A model generated the notes under the pieces. It was not told the origin of the DNA. It saw only the letters and a list, made by a program, of their open reading frames with translations, and made no database searches. Position numbers and translations under genes: made by a program. Below are positions 23,180 through 33,630 of a DNA stretch of 64,000 nucleotides, one piece after another (the first letter of the stretch is position 1; each line of letters starts with the position of its first letter). Source of the stretch: Lineus longissimus (taxonomy: Eukaryota > Nemertea > Pilidiophora > Heteronemertea > Lineidae); contig NC_088312.1 of the NCBI RefSeq assembly GCF_910592395.1, forward strand, positions 14,301,292 to 14,365,291. Direction: 5' to 3'.

Positions 23180-23899
23180 GTTAATAGTGCTGTTGCGTAG
23201 TTGATTTCGTCAAACTGCATAATGATAATGATAATTGTAGAAGAACCAAACTTTTTTTGCACAGATTTAGATGAAAAACATAACATTCCAAATCAAGAAT
23301 CTACAACCGAAACGTTTAATATTTTCATGCTAAGTTTCTAATTCAAACTGAGAATCAATTCGCCAGACTGCCGAGGTCTTATCAGGCCTTCCAAATTACC
23401 GAGCAGCCTGCCCTTGAGAGAATGGTTGCCTCATAAGAAAAAGAGCCGCGATAATGCGCTCATGAGATCATTGATAAATTTCTGAAATAAACCCTGTCTA
23501 TCTAGCTGCTAACATCAACAAAGTTAGTACGAAGTTTCGAGGTGAATTAACCTGCGGGTCACCCCGTGGTGCACGCACAAATGCCCAATTATATTTTGCA
23601 TCATATTTTTTTTCATTACTTTTCTTATAGTTTACTGGTGATCACAAACAAACATATATATTATGAGGGAGACATCCATCATAATAGGTTTATGCTAAGA
23701 TGCTCCAGTTTGGCTAGTAGGCCTATCGATCATTTGGGGTCACGTCTGTCATGACTCATACTATCCTACTTAGGGGACATCGCCGCGCGTGTCTACCTCA
23801 TTCGAGAGAAGTAGTTCAAGATTCATGATCACGTTGTCTACAAAATTTCATCTTTAACTTTTGGGGAATCTTGGACGTTCTTTCGATTTCGAGGAAGGT
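23180..23899. other. Non-coding stretch before the Ngaro-like element
   Basis: AT-rich, no gene recognised. The left terminus of the Ngaro-like element may lie in the right part of this stretch. Confidence 0.4.
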
Positions 23900-23967
23900 T
23901 CTTTACGACAGTTAAGTAATCGTATTTATTCGAACCCTTTTCTCCGTATTGGTTTTCGCTGAGCGCA

Positions 23968-24578
23968 ATGGCTTCTGACCAGAATCACCCCTTTCGGGTT
24001 CTTATTTTCGGCCACAGCTATATCGAAAGGCTGCGGAAGTTTTCTGTTTCTGTGCCCCGATTCGGGTTATTTCGCCCTGGCATGACTGGGCAGAATTTAC
24101 AACTGGCCGAGTGTAACGTTGACTTCTGGGGTGTGCCAGGATTAACTTTGGCGCGCATATACAACTTGGAGGTGTACTGCAATGAGATTCGTGTTTTATC
24201 ACCTGATTTGATAATACTTCAGATCGGGGGGAACGATTTGTGTATTTCCTCCTATTCGGCGGATGAAGTGGCGAGGGATGTTTCTAGATTTGCCTTCGAG
24301 TTACACCAACTTGTAAATTGTAGAGTACTGATTTCCCAAATTATTCCAAGGGTTCAGTGTCCTGCCGGATACAATGACAAGGTATTTCGGTGCAATGGGC
24401 GCCTTGCTCAGCTTAATCCAGTTTATTCACCAGTGTCTCTTTGGAAACATATAAGGGGATATGGAACCCTCAGGATTGGATATACAATACGGATGGAGTC
24501 CACTTCAACGACCTGGGCAACTTCAAATTGTTCAACAGCTATAGGGCTGCAGCAGTATCTGTCTTACGCGGCCACTGA
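23968..24578 (+). pseudogene. SGNH/GDSL-type hydrolase of Ngaro-like element
   Basis: Esterase-like accessory protein. Block I is VLIFGHSYIERL (residues 11-22, catalytic Ser in GHS). The block II glycine is in FWGVPGLT (53-60) and block III is LQIGGNDLC (84-92). The last block, with the catalytic Asp and His (DGVHFNDLG), is read in a different frame at about 24,491-24,517. One base has therefore been lost or gained near 24,465, and the true stop would be 24576-24578. All four family blocks are otherwise present. Similar hydrolases occur in some Ngaro and CR1 elements; their role there is unknown. The gene is upstream of Gag, which is worth comparing with described elements. Confidence 0.8.
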
Positions 24579-24779
24579 CTCGGTATGATTATATGTTTGC
24601 TCTAATTTCAGGTCGCAGGCGTATCAACTGCTAATGTAACGATCGGTAAAATTGTTTGTTTTGCAGTTTTCAGCCGCACCAGATGCGCATTTCCTACATA
24701 AATAGCCTTGCTAGATTGTTTGCGTGGGTGATCTTTTCCCGCTTTCCCTCAAAGGAGGGGGGGGGCTTATTCTCCCCAT

Positions 24780-25020
24780 GGCTCTTTTACATGTAACTGC
24801 TCACCCTATGCCTGACGAAAATCTTTGGCCCGAAGGGGCCTTTTCTTGGCCACACTGGTGGTCTTCGGCTCCTAGAGGGTCTTATCTGTCCACACTGGTG
24901 GTCTTCGGCTGGCTCCTAAGGGGGTCTTTTTGGCCACGCTGCGGTCTTCGGCTCCGAAGAGGGTCTGTTTATTGGCCACTCTAAGGGTCTTCGGCTCCTA
25001 ACAGGGTCTTCTCCGGCCGT
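24780..25020 (+). repeat. Tandem minisatellite with GGTCTTCGGCTCC
   Basis: Four to five imperfect units of about 50 bp built from GGCCACRCTGGTGGTCTTCG, GGCTCCTAA and GGGTCTTTT-like blocks. It lies between the hydrolase and Gag frames of the Ngaro-like element, downstream of a G8 run, and has no continuous frame. Confidence 0.75.
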
Positions 25021-25193
25021 ACGTTATAATTGTCGGTCTTGGCCGGAAACGGTCTGCTACTGCACCAGCTTAAATGGTTAACATTCACTTTACCATGGTT
25101 TCGGCCTACTGTCGTTTCCCTGGGCAGGTGATCCATGGCTGGATGTATTTCGATTAGGACAAAGCTTACTGTTCAATTTCTCTTCCAGCATAA

Positions 25194-26353
25194 ATGGACA
25201 ACACCCGCCCAAAGACAAGGGGGAATAAAGCGAGGGATGCAGGCAAGAAAGGCAAGAAAGGCACTCGTAAACGTTCGTCCGAACAAGGGGATTGGCAGCG
25301 TGGAGCAAAGCGCACTAAACGGGATCAACCGGCTGATAACGTTGGCATTGGTAATCAGGACATGACCCAGACATGCAAGGACATGATGGCGAACATGAAT
25401 CTCATGATGACAAACATGAACAAGTTCTTTGCCACGAAGGCACTTTCCCAGGATCCTGTAACTATCGAGGACACGGACGCAGCTGGCGAGGTCGCTGGGG
25501 CTGAGGCCAACGAGGCATCCGAGGACACTGGATTGTTTAGTAAGAATAATGCTGTAACGGATATGGGCAAAGCCCGCTTGAGTAGCTCATTTACTTCGGT
25601 TGCTTTGGCCTTGGACGCACATGTTAAAATAGAACACAAGGAAAATATTTGGGCTAATGAGTATGTTGACATCGCCAGGTTGTTGAATCCGGCTTCCCAG
25701 AAAAAGCAATCTTTCAAAGTCAATGGCACTGGCACCGATGGAGATGAAACATTCACCTTCTCCTTTGGTGTACCCAAAGTTAAGATAACCTCATTTTCGC
25801 AATGGCAGTCGGCTTTCGCCATTTTTCAGTCCATTTACCTTGATAAGTTCCCGGCAGTATCTAAACAGCTCCTCAGTTATGAGGCATCCGTTAAGGATCT
25901 TATGGTCAGAGGGGGTGACTGGATGTTCTACGACGCAATATGGGCGTGAACCCCCGTCAGTGGGACGAACCTTTGTGGGAGCGCTGGGTCCGGGCCATTC
26001 ACCAAAAGCGCAACAACCCCGCGCAGATGAACCAGCAGCCCTTTCGCCAAGGCAAGAAGGGTCTTTCAGGAGCCAGTACCCGGAAGTTCCCTGCTGGGAC
26101 CTGTTGGAGATACAACGGAGGCAGACCATGTCCCGGATGCAACTTCCCACACAAGTGCTCCGATTGTGGTGGGACACACCCGGCAACCCGATGCGCTGGC
26201 CAGACCCGTAGCACCAGTAACCCTACCCGCCAGCCTCAACTGCAGTCATCCCCTACCTCCTCTGGCCGACCAAAATCCATTGTTACCCTGCCAAACGGAC
26301 CAATGCGCTCCAACCAACTACCCGATGCAAAGCCGGCTGCCAACGCCCATTAA
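25194..26353 (+). pseudogene. Gag-like protein of Ngaro-like element
   Basis: The first frame (25194-25949, 251 codons) starts with a strongly basic N-terminus, then an acidic linker, then a block typical of DIRS/Ngaro Gag proteins: ITSFSQWQSAFAIFQSIYLD...VRGGDWMFYD. The frame then shifts near 25,930 and continues at 25940-26353 with a cysteine-rich segment, CWRYNGGRPCPGCNFPHKC and CSDCGGTHPATRC, a zinc-knuckle-like nucleic-acid-binding region found at the Gag C-terminus in this group. It would form the RNA-packaging particle. Confidence 0.75.
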
Positions 26354-26355
26354 AC

Positions 26356-27160
26356 CTCAAATACTTGCTAAATACTTACAAGGTTACGACCCAACCCTGG
26401 CGCAATTTCTACTCAATGGCTTTACAGAAGGTTTCTCTCTAGAATATCAGGGTCGTCGCTCAAGCCGCGTCTGTCCTAATTCAACATCAGCTGGCGAGCA
26501 CCCTGAGGTAATTGATAGGAAAATTGCATCGGAGCTGAAGGAAGGCCGAATCCTTGGTCCTTTCACTTTCCCCCTACATCAGATTTCAGAGCATCCCCGA
26601 TCGGGGTGGTGCCTAAAAAGGAACCCGGGGATTTTCGTATGATACATAATTTGTCATACCCCCGGGAAGGGTATTCTATCAATAAGGGTATTCCCAAAGA
26701 TCTCACCAGCGTTCATTATTCCTCCATCTACGATGCTATTTCCTACATTAAAAGACAGGAAAGCCAGGTTTTCCTGTCTAAGTGCGACATCAAGTCTGCC
26801 TTCAGAATTATTCCTGTTGCCCCTAGGGATTACCCTCTTTTGGGCTTCGTGTGGCGCGGGGAATACTACATGGATCGCGTTTTACCCATGGGGGCTAGTA
26901 TCTCCTGCTCTAATTTTGAGAAGTTCAGTACTGCTATAGAATGGATTTGCCTACACAAGTTAGGGTTTTCCGCTATGGTCCACGTGCTAGATGATTTCCT
27001 GATCATTTCCCTTTCGGAAAGTTCCTCTAGGAAGGACCTACAAAAATTCGAAAGATTTTGCGCGGAGGTCGGTATTCCGCTGGCCCCTGAGAACGTTTGG
27101 ACCCGCTATTGCACTTCCATTTCTTGGCTTTACTCTAGATACTGGTAAAATGGAGGCCCG
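26356..27160 (+). pseudogene. Reverse transcriptase of Ngaro-like element
   Basis: Fragments in two frames: 26166-26642 gives the N-terminal part (ILGPFTFPLHQI, the strand before the fingers), and 26606-27148 gives the core. Visible motifs are VPKKEPGDFRMIHNLSYP (fingers), FLSKCDIKSAFRIIPV (motif A, catalytic Asp), RVLPMGASISCSNFEKF (motif B) and MVHVLDDFLIIS (motif C, the Asp pair). After PENV, near 27,100, the frame shifts again into a segment reading LGFTLDTGKMEARLP, the start of the RT-RNase H connection. The family pattern with VLDDFL rather than YMDD is usual for DIRS-order RTs. Confidence 0.88.
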
Positions 27161-27919
27161 TTTACCTGAGGAAAAAATCACCAAGTTTAAACAAAAAATT
27201 GATTACTTTCTCAGCAAATCCAAAGCCATGTTATATGAATTTCAATCCTTACACGGTGTTTGAATTTTGCGTGTTCCGTGGTGCTCCCAGGTAGAGCTTT
27301 TTCCAGGCGCTTGATTGATTTAACTGTAGGGTACAAAAACCCATTTCACCATATTCGTATTTCAAGGGAAACTAAAGAGGGCCTTTTAGTTTGGCGTGAT
27401 TTCCTCGACCATTTTAACGGCAAATCATTATTCCATGGTGACAACTGGTTATCGAATGCCGAGCTCAGACTGTTTACTGACGCTTCAGGAAGCATTGGTT
27501 TTGGCGCCCTATATAAAACACATTGGTTCTATGGGACTTGGCCTGATACTTGGAAGAAGCTCAACATCGCTACATTAGAATTGTTTCCCATTGTGTTGGC
27601 AGTCTCAATCTGGGGCAAAGATTGGGCTAACCAGAATATTATATTCTTTACCGATAACGAGGCCGTGGTATCTGTTATCAACAAACAAACATCTAAGGAA
27701 AAGCAGGTCATGTCCTTAGTTCGCTCTCTGGTGAAAACATGCCTCTTTCATAACATTGTGGTCAAAGCTAAGCATATTCCCGGCAAAAAGAATGTTCTAG
27801 CTGACATGCTCTCTCGTTTACAGATACCTGCATTTCTGAGGCGGGCACCTTGGGCGGATGCGACGCCCACTCTTATCCCTCCAAACCTGTACCCGGATGG
27901 ATGGAATCTGCGCTCATAG
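27161..27919 (+). pseudogene. RNase H of Ngaro-like element
   Basis: Frame 27260-27919. After the connection region (NPFHHIRISRETKEGLLVW), RNase H shows LFTDASGSIGFGALY (first Asp), NIATLELFPIVLAV (Glu), IIFFTDNEAVVSVIN (second Asp) and KHIPGKKNVLADMLSRL (His and final Asp). All catalytic positions are present. It degrades the RNA strand during reverse transcription. The C-terminal codons overlap the recombinase frame by about 70 bp. Confidence 0.88.
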
Positions 27920-28748
27920 AATTGCGTGGCAATATGGTTTCATCAGCTACTATGTCTGTTTATCGCAGATCTTGGGATAATTTTTCTCAATTCTACAATG
28001 ACTACATAGGCGGTAACTTAAGCCTACCCATATCCATACCATGTTTGACTCTCTTCATCGCATTTTTGCATGGGCGGGGGTTTTCTCCCTCCTCCATAGC
28101 GTCATGCATGTCAGCTATAGCATATTTGCACAAACTTCGTAATCTACCTGATCCGACAAAGTCATTTGTCGTAAGTAAATTAATCTGCGCCGCTAAGAAT
28201 TTACGCGCGCAACCAGACATCCGCCTGCCTGTTACCAAAGAAATTCTTCACAAACTGCTGGTTGCGACACCTCGGATGACTTCATCACACTACAAGTCAG
28301 TTACGTTTCAGACCGCATTGGTTCTTGGCTTCAACGCCTTCCTGAGGATTGGGGAGATGCTTCCTTCGTCTAAATCCCGTGCAGCCAACTGCCTGCACCT
28401 GCACGACCTCATAATCCAATCAGACTAGCAATACTCAGGGTTCTCAAACCCTGAGGTTATCGGCCAAGACAAGCTGCTGCCCTTTAGTGCATACGAGGGA
28501 ATTTCTGGCTGTCCGGGGTTCAGCACCCGGGTCGCTTTTCTGTTACCCCTTTCCTTCGCAGAGAATTCGATAACACGCTTAAGCGTGCTCTCTCCTTTTG
28601 TGGTCTCGACTCGTCCCGCTTTAAAGGGCACAGTCTGCGCATCGGGGCAGCAACACAGTCTGCTATCGAGGGCAAATCTGATGCTTACATACGGGCAGCA
28701 GGCAGGTGGGCGTCTGACGCATTCCGCAAATACATTAGGATCTTATAA
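27850..28748 (+). pseudogene. Tyrosine recombinase of Ngaro-like element
   Basis: The N-terminal core-binding domain (YRRSWDNFSQFYNDYI..., FSPSSIASCMSAIAYLHK) is followed by the catalytic domain. The first Arg is in FNAFLRIGEML. The frame breaks near 28,430 with a stop, and the rest is read in another frame: the His-x-x-Arg box GHSLRIGAAT (28626 on), GRW, and the nucleophile Tyr in FRKYIRIL just before the stop at 28746-28748. All catalytic residues of the family are present across the two frames. It would join the circular cDNA to the target by site-specific recombination. Confidence 0.88.
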
Positions 28749-28890
28749 TTACATGTAGTTTCATGCTATTATGATGTATACCGGGTCAGACTGAGGCTGC
28801 CCGACTTTGATTATCTCACTGTAACGGTATTTCCCCAGTCAGACTTAGGCTGCTGGGTTTACGTTAACTGGCTCTATATCATACGTGTTG

Positions 28891-29107
28891 GAGAGAGCAT
28901 TCTCTGCCGGTTATGGGGTGGCCTCAATGACTTTCGGCTTGTGGCGGTACCCTCTCAACCGTTTCTGCAAATTGTCTATTTTAATATGCTTTTGGTCACA
29001 TGACCCACAAGTCCAATCTCTATTGTCAACCATGGTCATGTGACGCATTTAGTTTCATACCCTTGCTAGGGTATCTTATTTCATGTTTTGCAGACAATGC
29101 TCTCTCT
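28891..29107. repeat. Nested inverted repeats at 3' end of Ngaro-like element
   Basis: The outer pair GAGAGAGCATTCTCTG (28891-28906) and CAGACAATGCTCTCTC (29091-29106) and the inner pair GTCACATGACC (28995-29005) and GGTCATGTGAC (29034-29044) are co-centred. A further small hairpin, ATACCC..GGGTAT, lies near 29,057-29,074. AATAAA follows at 29120-29125. Confidence 0.65.
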
Positions 29108-29130
29108 TGTAATTTGTAAAATAAATATAT

Positions 29131-30534
29131 TCATCATATCTTGGCCTAATCGGCCCATAATCAATCTATATAACGTGTTGTGTTAGTCATTCTGAGTATC
29201 TGGTGCATAAATACAATTACACACGCATACAACATAAATTTTCCTTTATGACTTAATGCCAATCAGCACCATTTTGCATTCAGCTGCCATTTATGACATT
29301 TTCGGGTGTCTCCTGACATGCCCGGCTTGCACAGGGCCAATGGTATGTTCAAATTATCCTCCATGACACGTTTTTGTCGCGGTAGAGACAAAAAGGAGTT
29401 CAATAGTTTTTGGCATTTTTCTCATTCTATGATTATCAGTAAAGTTTGAAATATACTGTGCATGTGAAATGTTAACGTACTTTGGTCAACATTTCTGAAA
29501 AAAAAGAAGCTTTTTAAGGAAGTCCCCCATGGGAGAGTTTTGGGTCCGTTGCTATTTGTCATTTCTATCATATACCCTAAATCCACTGATCCGTCAGACA
29601 TGCTATGGAAAACATCAACATTTGCCACGAAAAGTAAGTACAAACTTCGCCAAAATCATGGGAAGTGTCTGCAAGAGATGCTTTTGCTTTAAAATGAAAG
29701 CCCTGCCACTTAAAATTCCATTAAAACTAAGGTTTTGAAGAATAAATGTGTGTGAAAGTTCGAAAGAATTGCCGTACGAGCCAGGCTGCAAACTGCGATG
29801 CAATAAAAATATCAGTATTGCACTCGGCGGTGGCGGCGGCGACGACGACGATGATGATGATATGGCCACGTACCTGTAACAAAGTTTTAAACCGTTTTCC
29901 CTTTAAAACCGTACTTTCTACATGCTCAAAACTTGTTCGAGACGTAATCCGAGAGGAACGCATTCAAAGCCAAATAAACCTATCCTAGCCTGTCAAACCA
30001 TGAAATTTTCGTTGTACGTTATGCATGTTAATTTCAGGCTTTGGGGGATCTGAAGTTAGGGGGGGGGGGATTTTTGACGGCTTTTAACCCGCGGGTCAGC
30101 TTTTTCACCACGACGGGTTGAATGGAGTCTCAAAACCACACAAGTAAGCAAATTGGACTGAAACTTCAACATTTTCTTCTTTTTAAACACACCTTATTCT
30201 CAATTTAAGAAAAATTATGTCTTAAATGGAAAATACCATTCAACTGGTATGAGACAACGCCTTGATCTCAAACTGAACTATTTTCCTGCACAACCGCATG
30301 CTGATTGGTTAAATACAGGTGAGTGACCATATGGAGTTATCTTATAATATTTGAGAAACAAATTCATATTTTTGTTAAAACTACATGTATTGCATTGAAG
30401 ATATAACCAATGATAAAGCTTGAATGAATATGAAGTTTCCTTTCAATGATATAATCTTTAAGATCACAGTGTAAAATATCAAATGAAAATGCCCGGGGCC
30501 ATTGTGCTCACCGTATAGATATAATTTAATAATG
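29131..30534. other. Non-coding stretch
   Basis: No gene recognised. A GGC/GAC/GAT trinucleotide run lies at about 29,827-29,861 and a G-run of 11 at 30,059-30,069. Confidence 0.4.
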
Positions 30535-30696
30535 ATTTATTGGACACATAATACAAAACATAACACAAATATACAAACTTACATAAAAATGTGCCCAAAA
30601 AGGAGGGCCACAAAGGTGTAAAACCTGTGCAAGTGGACTCCAATAATTACAGGGAAACCTGTGCCGATGGCAAAGTCACATGCTTTAATATATACA

Positions 30697-33630
30697 TTAT
30701 GCCGGTCTGCAGTTATGACACCGGCAGAAACTGACCAGTGTGCAAGGATTATTGCAATCCACAGTTGCAACCTTATTCAAATAAAAAATATTCAATTGAT
30801 GTTTAAAACAATTTCGATCGACAAGACGTCTAATATAAAAAGGTAAATTGTTCCACAGCTTTACTCCTCTAATGAAGAAAGACGAGGCAAATGTCTCAGT
30901 GTGAAATCTCTGCTGGCGAAGCAACAAGTTGTCATCTCTTTTTGTGAAACGGTTTAAAAAAGGAGCAGAGTTAAAATCAAGTGAGTCATAAAAACACTGA
31001 TGCATGAATATTAGGTCAACGACCTCGCGTCTAAAAGAAAGTGGTAAAAGGTTCATATCAACAAGCCTATCTGAATACGATTTGTCGGGACCGACAACAT
31101 GACGCGACACTCTCCGCTGAACACTCTCAACCGAAATCAAATTTCTACGCAAATGTGTGTCCCAGACAACAGACCCATACTCAAGCCTACTACGTACAAG
31201 GCACTGATGAAGCATACGCTGCAATTCAAAGCTCGAGGAGCGACCAGTAACTCTTCTGACCATACCCCACACACGGGACGCACTAGTAACAGATGCGTCA
31301 ACATGACGATTCCAACAAAGGTCAGACTGAAAAATAACCCCAAGATCTTTAAAGTGATCTACCTCGGATAAGATCCTGCCATCAATGTTGTAATAAAATC
31401 TAATAGGTCTAAGTTTTCTCGTTATGCGCATGAAAACACATTTACCGGGGCTAAAATTCATTCCCCATTTCTTACACCAGGCCTGTACACATTCTAAGTC
31501 ATTTTGTAGCTCGATAGCGTCACTAATTTCCCTAATTTCTCTCAGGATCTTAGAGTCATCCGCAAACAGACCCATAAATGTTTCCAAACTAACAACACTA
31601 GAGAGGTCGTTTATGTAGAGATTGAACAGCAGTGGCCCTAATATGGAGCCCTGTGGCACACCAGAACTTACGTCAAGGAGGCTTGACTCTGAGCCATTTA
31701 TGATAACCCTCTGAGTCCTACCCGTTAGATAAGCGGTAAACCAATGCAACAATCGGCCACAGATACCAAACGACTGAATTTTGTGCAGCAGTAAAGAATG
31801 GGGTACGGAATCAAATGCCTTGGCGAAATCCAAATAAATGACATCTACTTGGCCACTTCTATCAATAATTTCACCAATTATGTGTTGGACTTGTACCAAC
31901 TGAGTCACTGTGGAGCGTTTGCTGCAGAAACCGTGCTGTTCATTACAAATTAGAGGACGCAATATCGGATAAATCTGGTTATAAATACAGCGCTCCATAA
32001 CCTTCGAAACACATGATAATAAGGAAACAGGCCTATAATTTGAAATGTCATGTCTATCACCTTTCTTAAAAACTGGGCATACATTAGCCATTTTCCAGGA
32101 ACCAGGCAAACACCGAAGCTGCATAGAAATATTAAAAGTCAAAGCTAAAGATGCACTCAGTTCAGACGCACACATTTGTAATATTCTGGGAGATACCATG
32201 TCATTTCCAGAGGCCTTGCTTTTATCCAGAGATTTCAATACATTCTTTACATCATCAGGAGAAAAAACCACACATTCGAGTGCATAATTTTCATACGTTG
32301 TCACATCCGGTAGCTCTGGGGGATCATAGTTTGAAAAATTTGAGAAAAAATAACGATTAAACGCATCCGCTTTCTCGTGAGCATTGCTCAGATGCACTTC
32401 GCCATTGTTGACTGTTTCTGGTATTGAATTACGCTTGGTCTTGGCATGATAAAAACTCCAAAAACGCTTGGGATTTGAATGAATGTCCCGGCCAAGGTTG
32501 TTAACATAACTATTATATTTAGCCCGAGTCATATTTCTCAGTTGATTACGCAGTCGTCTATATTTGGCCCAACTCGACGGCGTCTGCTTATCTTTGGCGT
32601 TTTTCCTGGCAGTATTAACCCTGTTCGACAAATGCTTGACATCGCTGTCAATCCAGCGCGGACAACTGCCATCTCGGATGGTTCGAGTTGGGATGAATGT
32701 CCTGCATCCACACTCGACTACATCCAGCCAATCCGACCACATGCTGTCTAAACCGATATCAGCATTATTGTGACTTTGAAAAAAGTTCGAGTTCGGGCCT
32801 AGAGCGTTGCCAAAATAAGCCTTTAGACCGTCATAATCACCGTTTCTATAATCAAAAACAACTCTCGACACACCACTTCTCTTCGGCATTTTAAGTTTGA
32901 GGTTTGACACAACTGCGAAGTGGTCAGAGTCGAACATTTCTGGCCATGTTTCTGTATCGTGGAACCGTTCAGGCTGATTCGTCATGATCAAGTCTAAAAT
33001 ATTGCCGTGTTTATGGGTAGGGCTTTGAACTAGCTGAAACATGGAAAATTCGTTTATAACATTACAGAACTCAAGCGTAGCTGCGTTGTCTGAGTTACTT
33101 GTCACGTTATCCCAATCGATATTGGGGAAGTTAAAGTCACCAAGCACGCACAAATGGTTAAAGTTCAGATCGCAGAGCTGAAGAACGTTGCGCAGAGCAA
33201 GAACGAATCCCATGCGATCAGCTCCATCCGGCGGATTATAACACACTATCATTACAAATTTCTCACCACCCACTGGCCGGATTTCACATACTAAAATCTC
33301 ATAGTCATTGCTCTCGAGGTCCTTTCTACGGATTGATTGGATGTCCGAACGACATGCAAGCAAGACTCCACCTCCCCGTTCATGCTCGTATGATTCCCGA
33401 TCTTTGCGATGAATTGTATACAACGAGGGTAATATTTCACCATCAGCCACCTTAGCATTTAACCACGTCTCGGACACACAAATGAAGTCAAACTGATTGC
33501 AAGTCACAAGTTGTTGAAACTCGGCTAACTTGTTCTTTTTCTTAGACACACACTTAAGGCTACGCGCGTTCAGCAAAAGTAAGGATTGACTAGCTGTCCC
33601 TACGTGAGAGTCGCGGCATGTAACGAGTCC
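30697..33630 (-). CDS. LINE ORF2: endonuclease and reverse transcriptase
   Basis: About 977 open codons from the ORF1 stop to 30697. Residues are counted from a TTG at 33576. Endonuclease (1-225): LNARSLK (N), VSETWL (E, 35-38), VLGDFNFP (D/N, 146-149) and SDHF (217-220) are the APE-family catalytic blocks. RT (about 430-720): NYRPVSLL, VIYLDFAKAFDSV (motif A), SGVPQGSILGPLLFNLYIND (motif B) and GLFADDSKI (motif C, 671-674). The C-terminal region ends FCRCHNCRPA. No ATG lies between the ORF1 stop and the endonuclease domain, and ORF2 is in the same frame as the second part of ORF1, separated only by a UAG. It nicks target DNA and copies the RNA there. Confidence 0.93.
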   Translation of the reverse strand, partial: GLVTCRDSHVGTASQSLLLLNARSLKCVSKKKNKLAEFQQLVTCNQFDFICVSETWLNAKVADGEILPSLYTIHRKDRESYEHERGGGVLLACRSDIQSIRRKDLESNDYEILVCEIRPVGGEKFVMIVCYNPPDGADRMGFVLALRNVLQLCDLNFNHLCVLGDFNFPNIDWDNVTSNSDNAATLEFCNVINEFSMFQLVQSPTHKHGNILDLIMTNQPERFHDTETWPEMFDSDHFAVVSNLKLKMPKRSGVSRVVFDYRNGDYDGLKAYFGNALGPNSNFFQSHNNADIGLDSMWSDWLDVVECGCRTFIPTRTIRDGSCPRWIDSDVKHLSNRVNTARKNAKDKQTPSSWAKYRRLRNQLRNMTRAKYNSYVNNLGRDIHSNPKRFWSFYHAKTKRNSIPETVNNGEVHLSNAHEKADAFNRYFFSNFSNYDPPELPDVTTYENYALECVVFSPDDVKNVLKSLDKSKASGNDMVSPRILQMCASELSASLALTFNISMQLRCLPGSWKMANVCPVFKKGDRHDISNYRPVSLLSCVSKVMERCIYNQIYPILRPLICNEQHGFCSKRSTVTQLVQVQHIIGEIIDRSGQVDVIYLDFAKAFDSVPHSLLLHKIQSFGICGRLLHWFTAYLTGRTQRVIINGSESSLLDVSSGVPQGSILGPLLFNLYINDLSSVVSLETFMGLFADDSKILREIREISDAIELQNDLECVQAWCKKWGMNFSPGKCVFMRITRKLRPIRFYYNIDGRILSEVDHFKDLGVIFQSDLCWNRHVDASVTSASRVWGMVRRVTGRSSSFELQRMLHQCLVRSRLEYGSVVWDTHLRRNLISVESVQRRVSRHVVGPDKSYSDRLVDMNLLPLSFRREVVDLIFMHQCFYDSLDFNSAPFLNRFTKRDDNLLLRQQRFHTETFASSFFIRGVKLWNNLPFYIRRLVDRNCFKHQLNIFYLNKVATVDCNNPCTLVSFCRCHNCRPA

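Larger units (their letters stand above)
23900..29130 (+). mobile_element. Ngaro-like (DIRS order) tyrosine-recombinase retrotransposon, decayed
   Basis: Order on the plus strand: SGNH hydrolase, Gag-like protein, reverse transcriptase, RNase H, tyrosine recombinase. Recombinase in place of integrase, plus absence of LTRs, defines the DIRS order. No methyltransferase-like domain (found in DIRS1-type elements) is seen, and SGNH hydrolase genes are known from some Ngaro elements, so Ngaro is the best label. Limits are approximate: the start is set just before the first gene and the end after an AATAAA at 29120-29125. Split or inverted terminal repeats could not be mapped with certainty. Several single-base frame changes show it is inactive. 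Confidence 0.85.
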
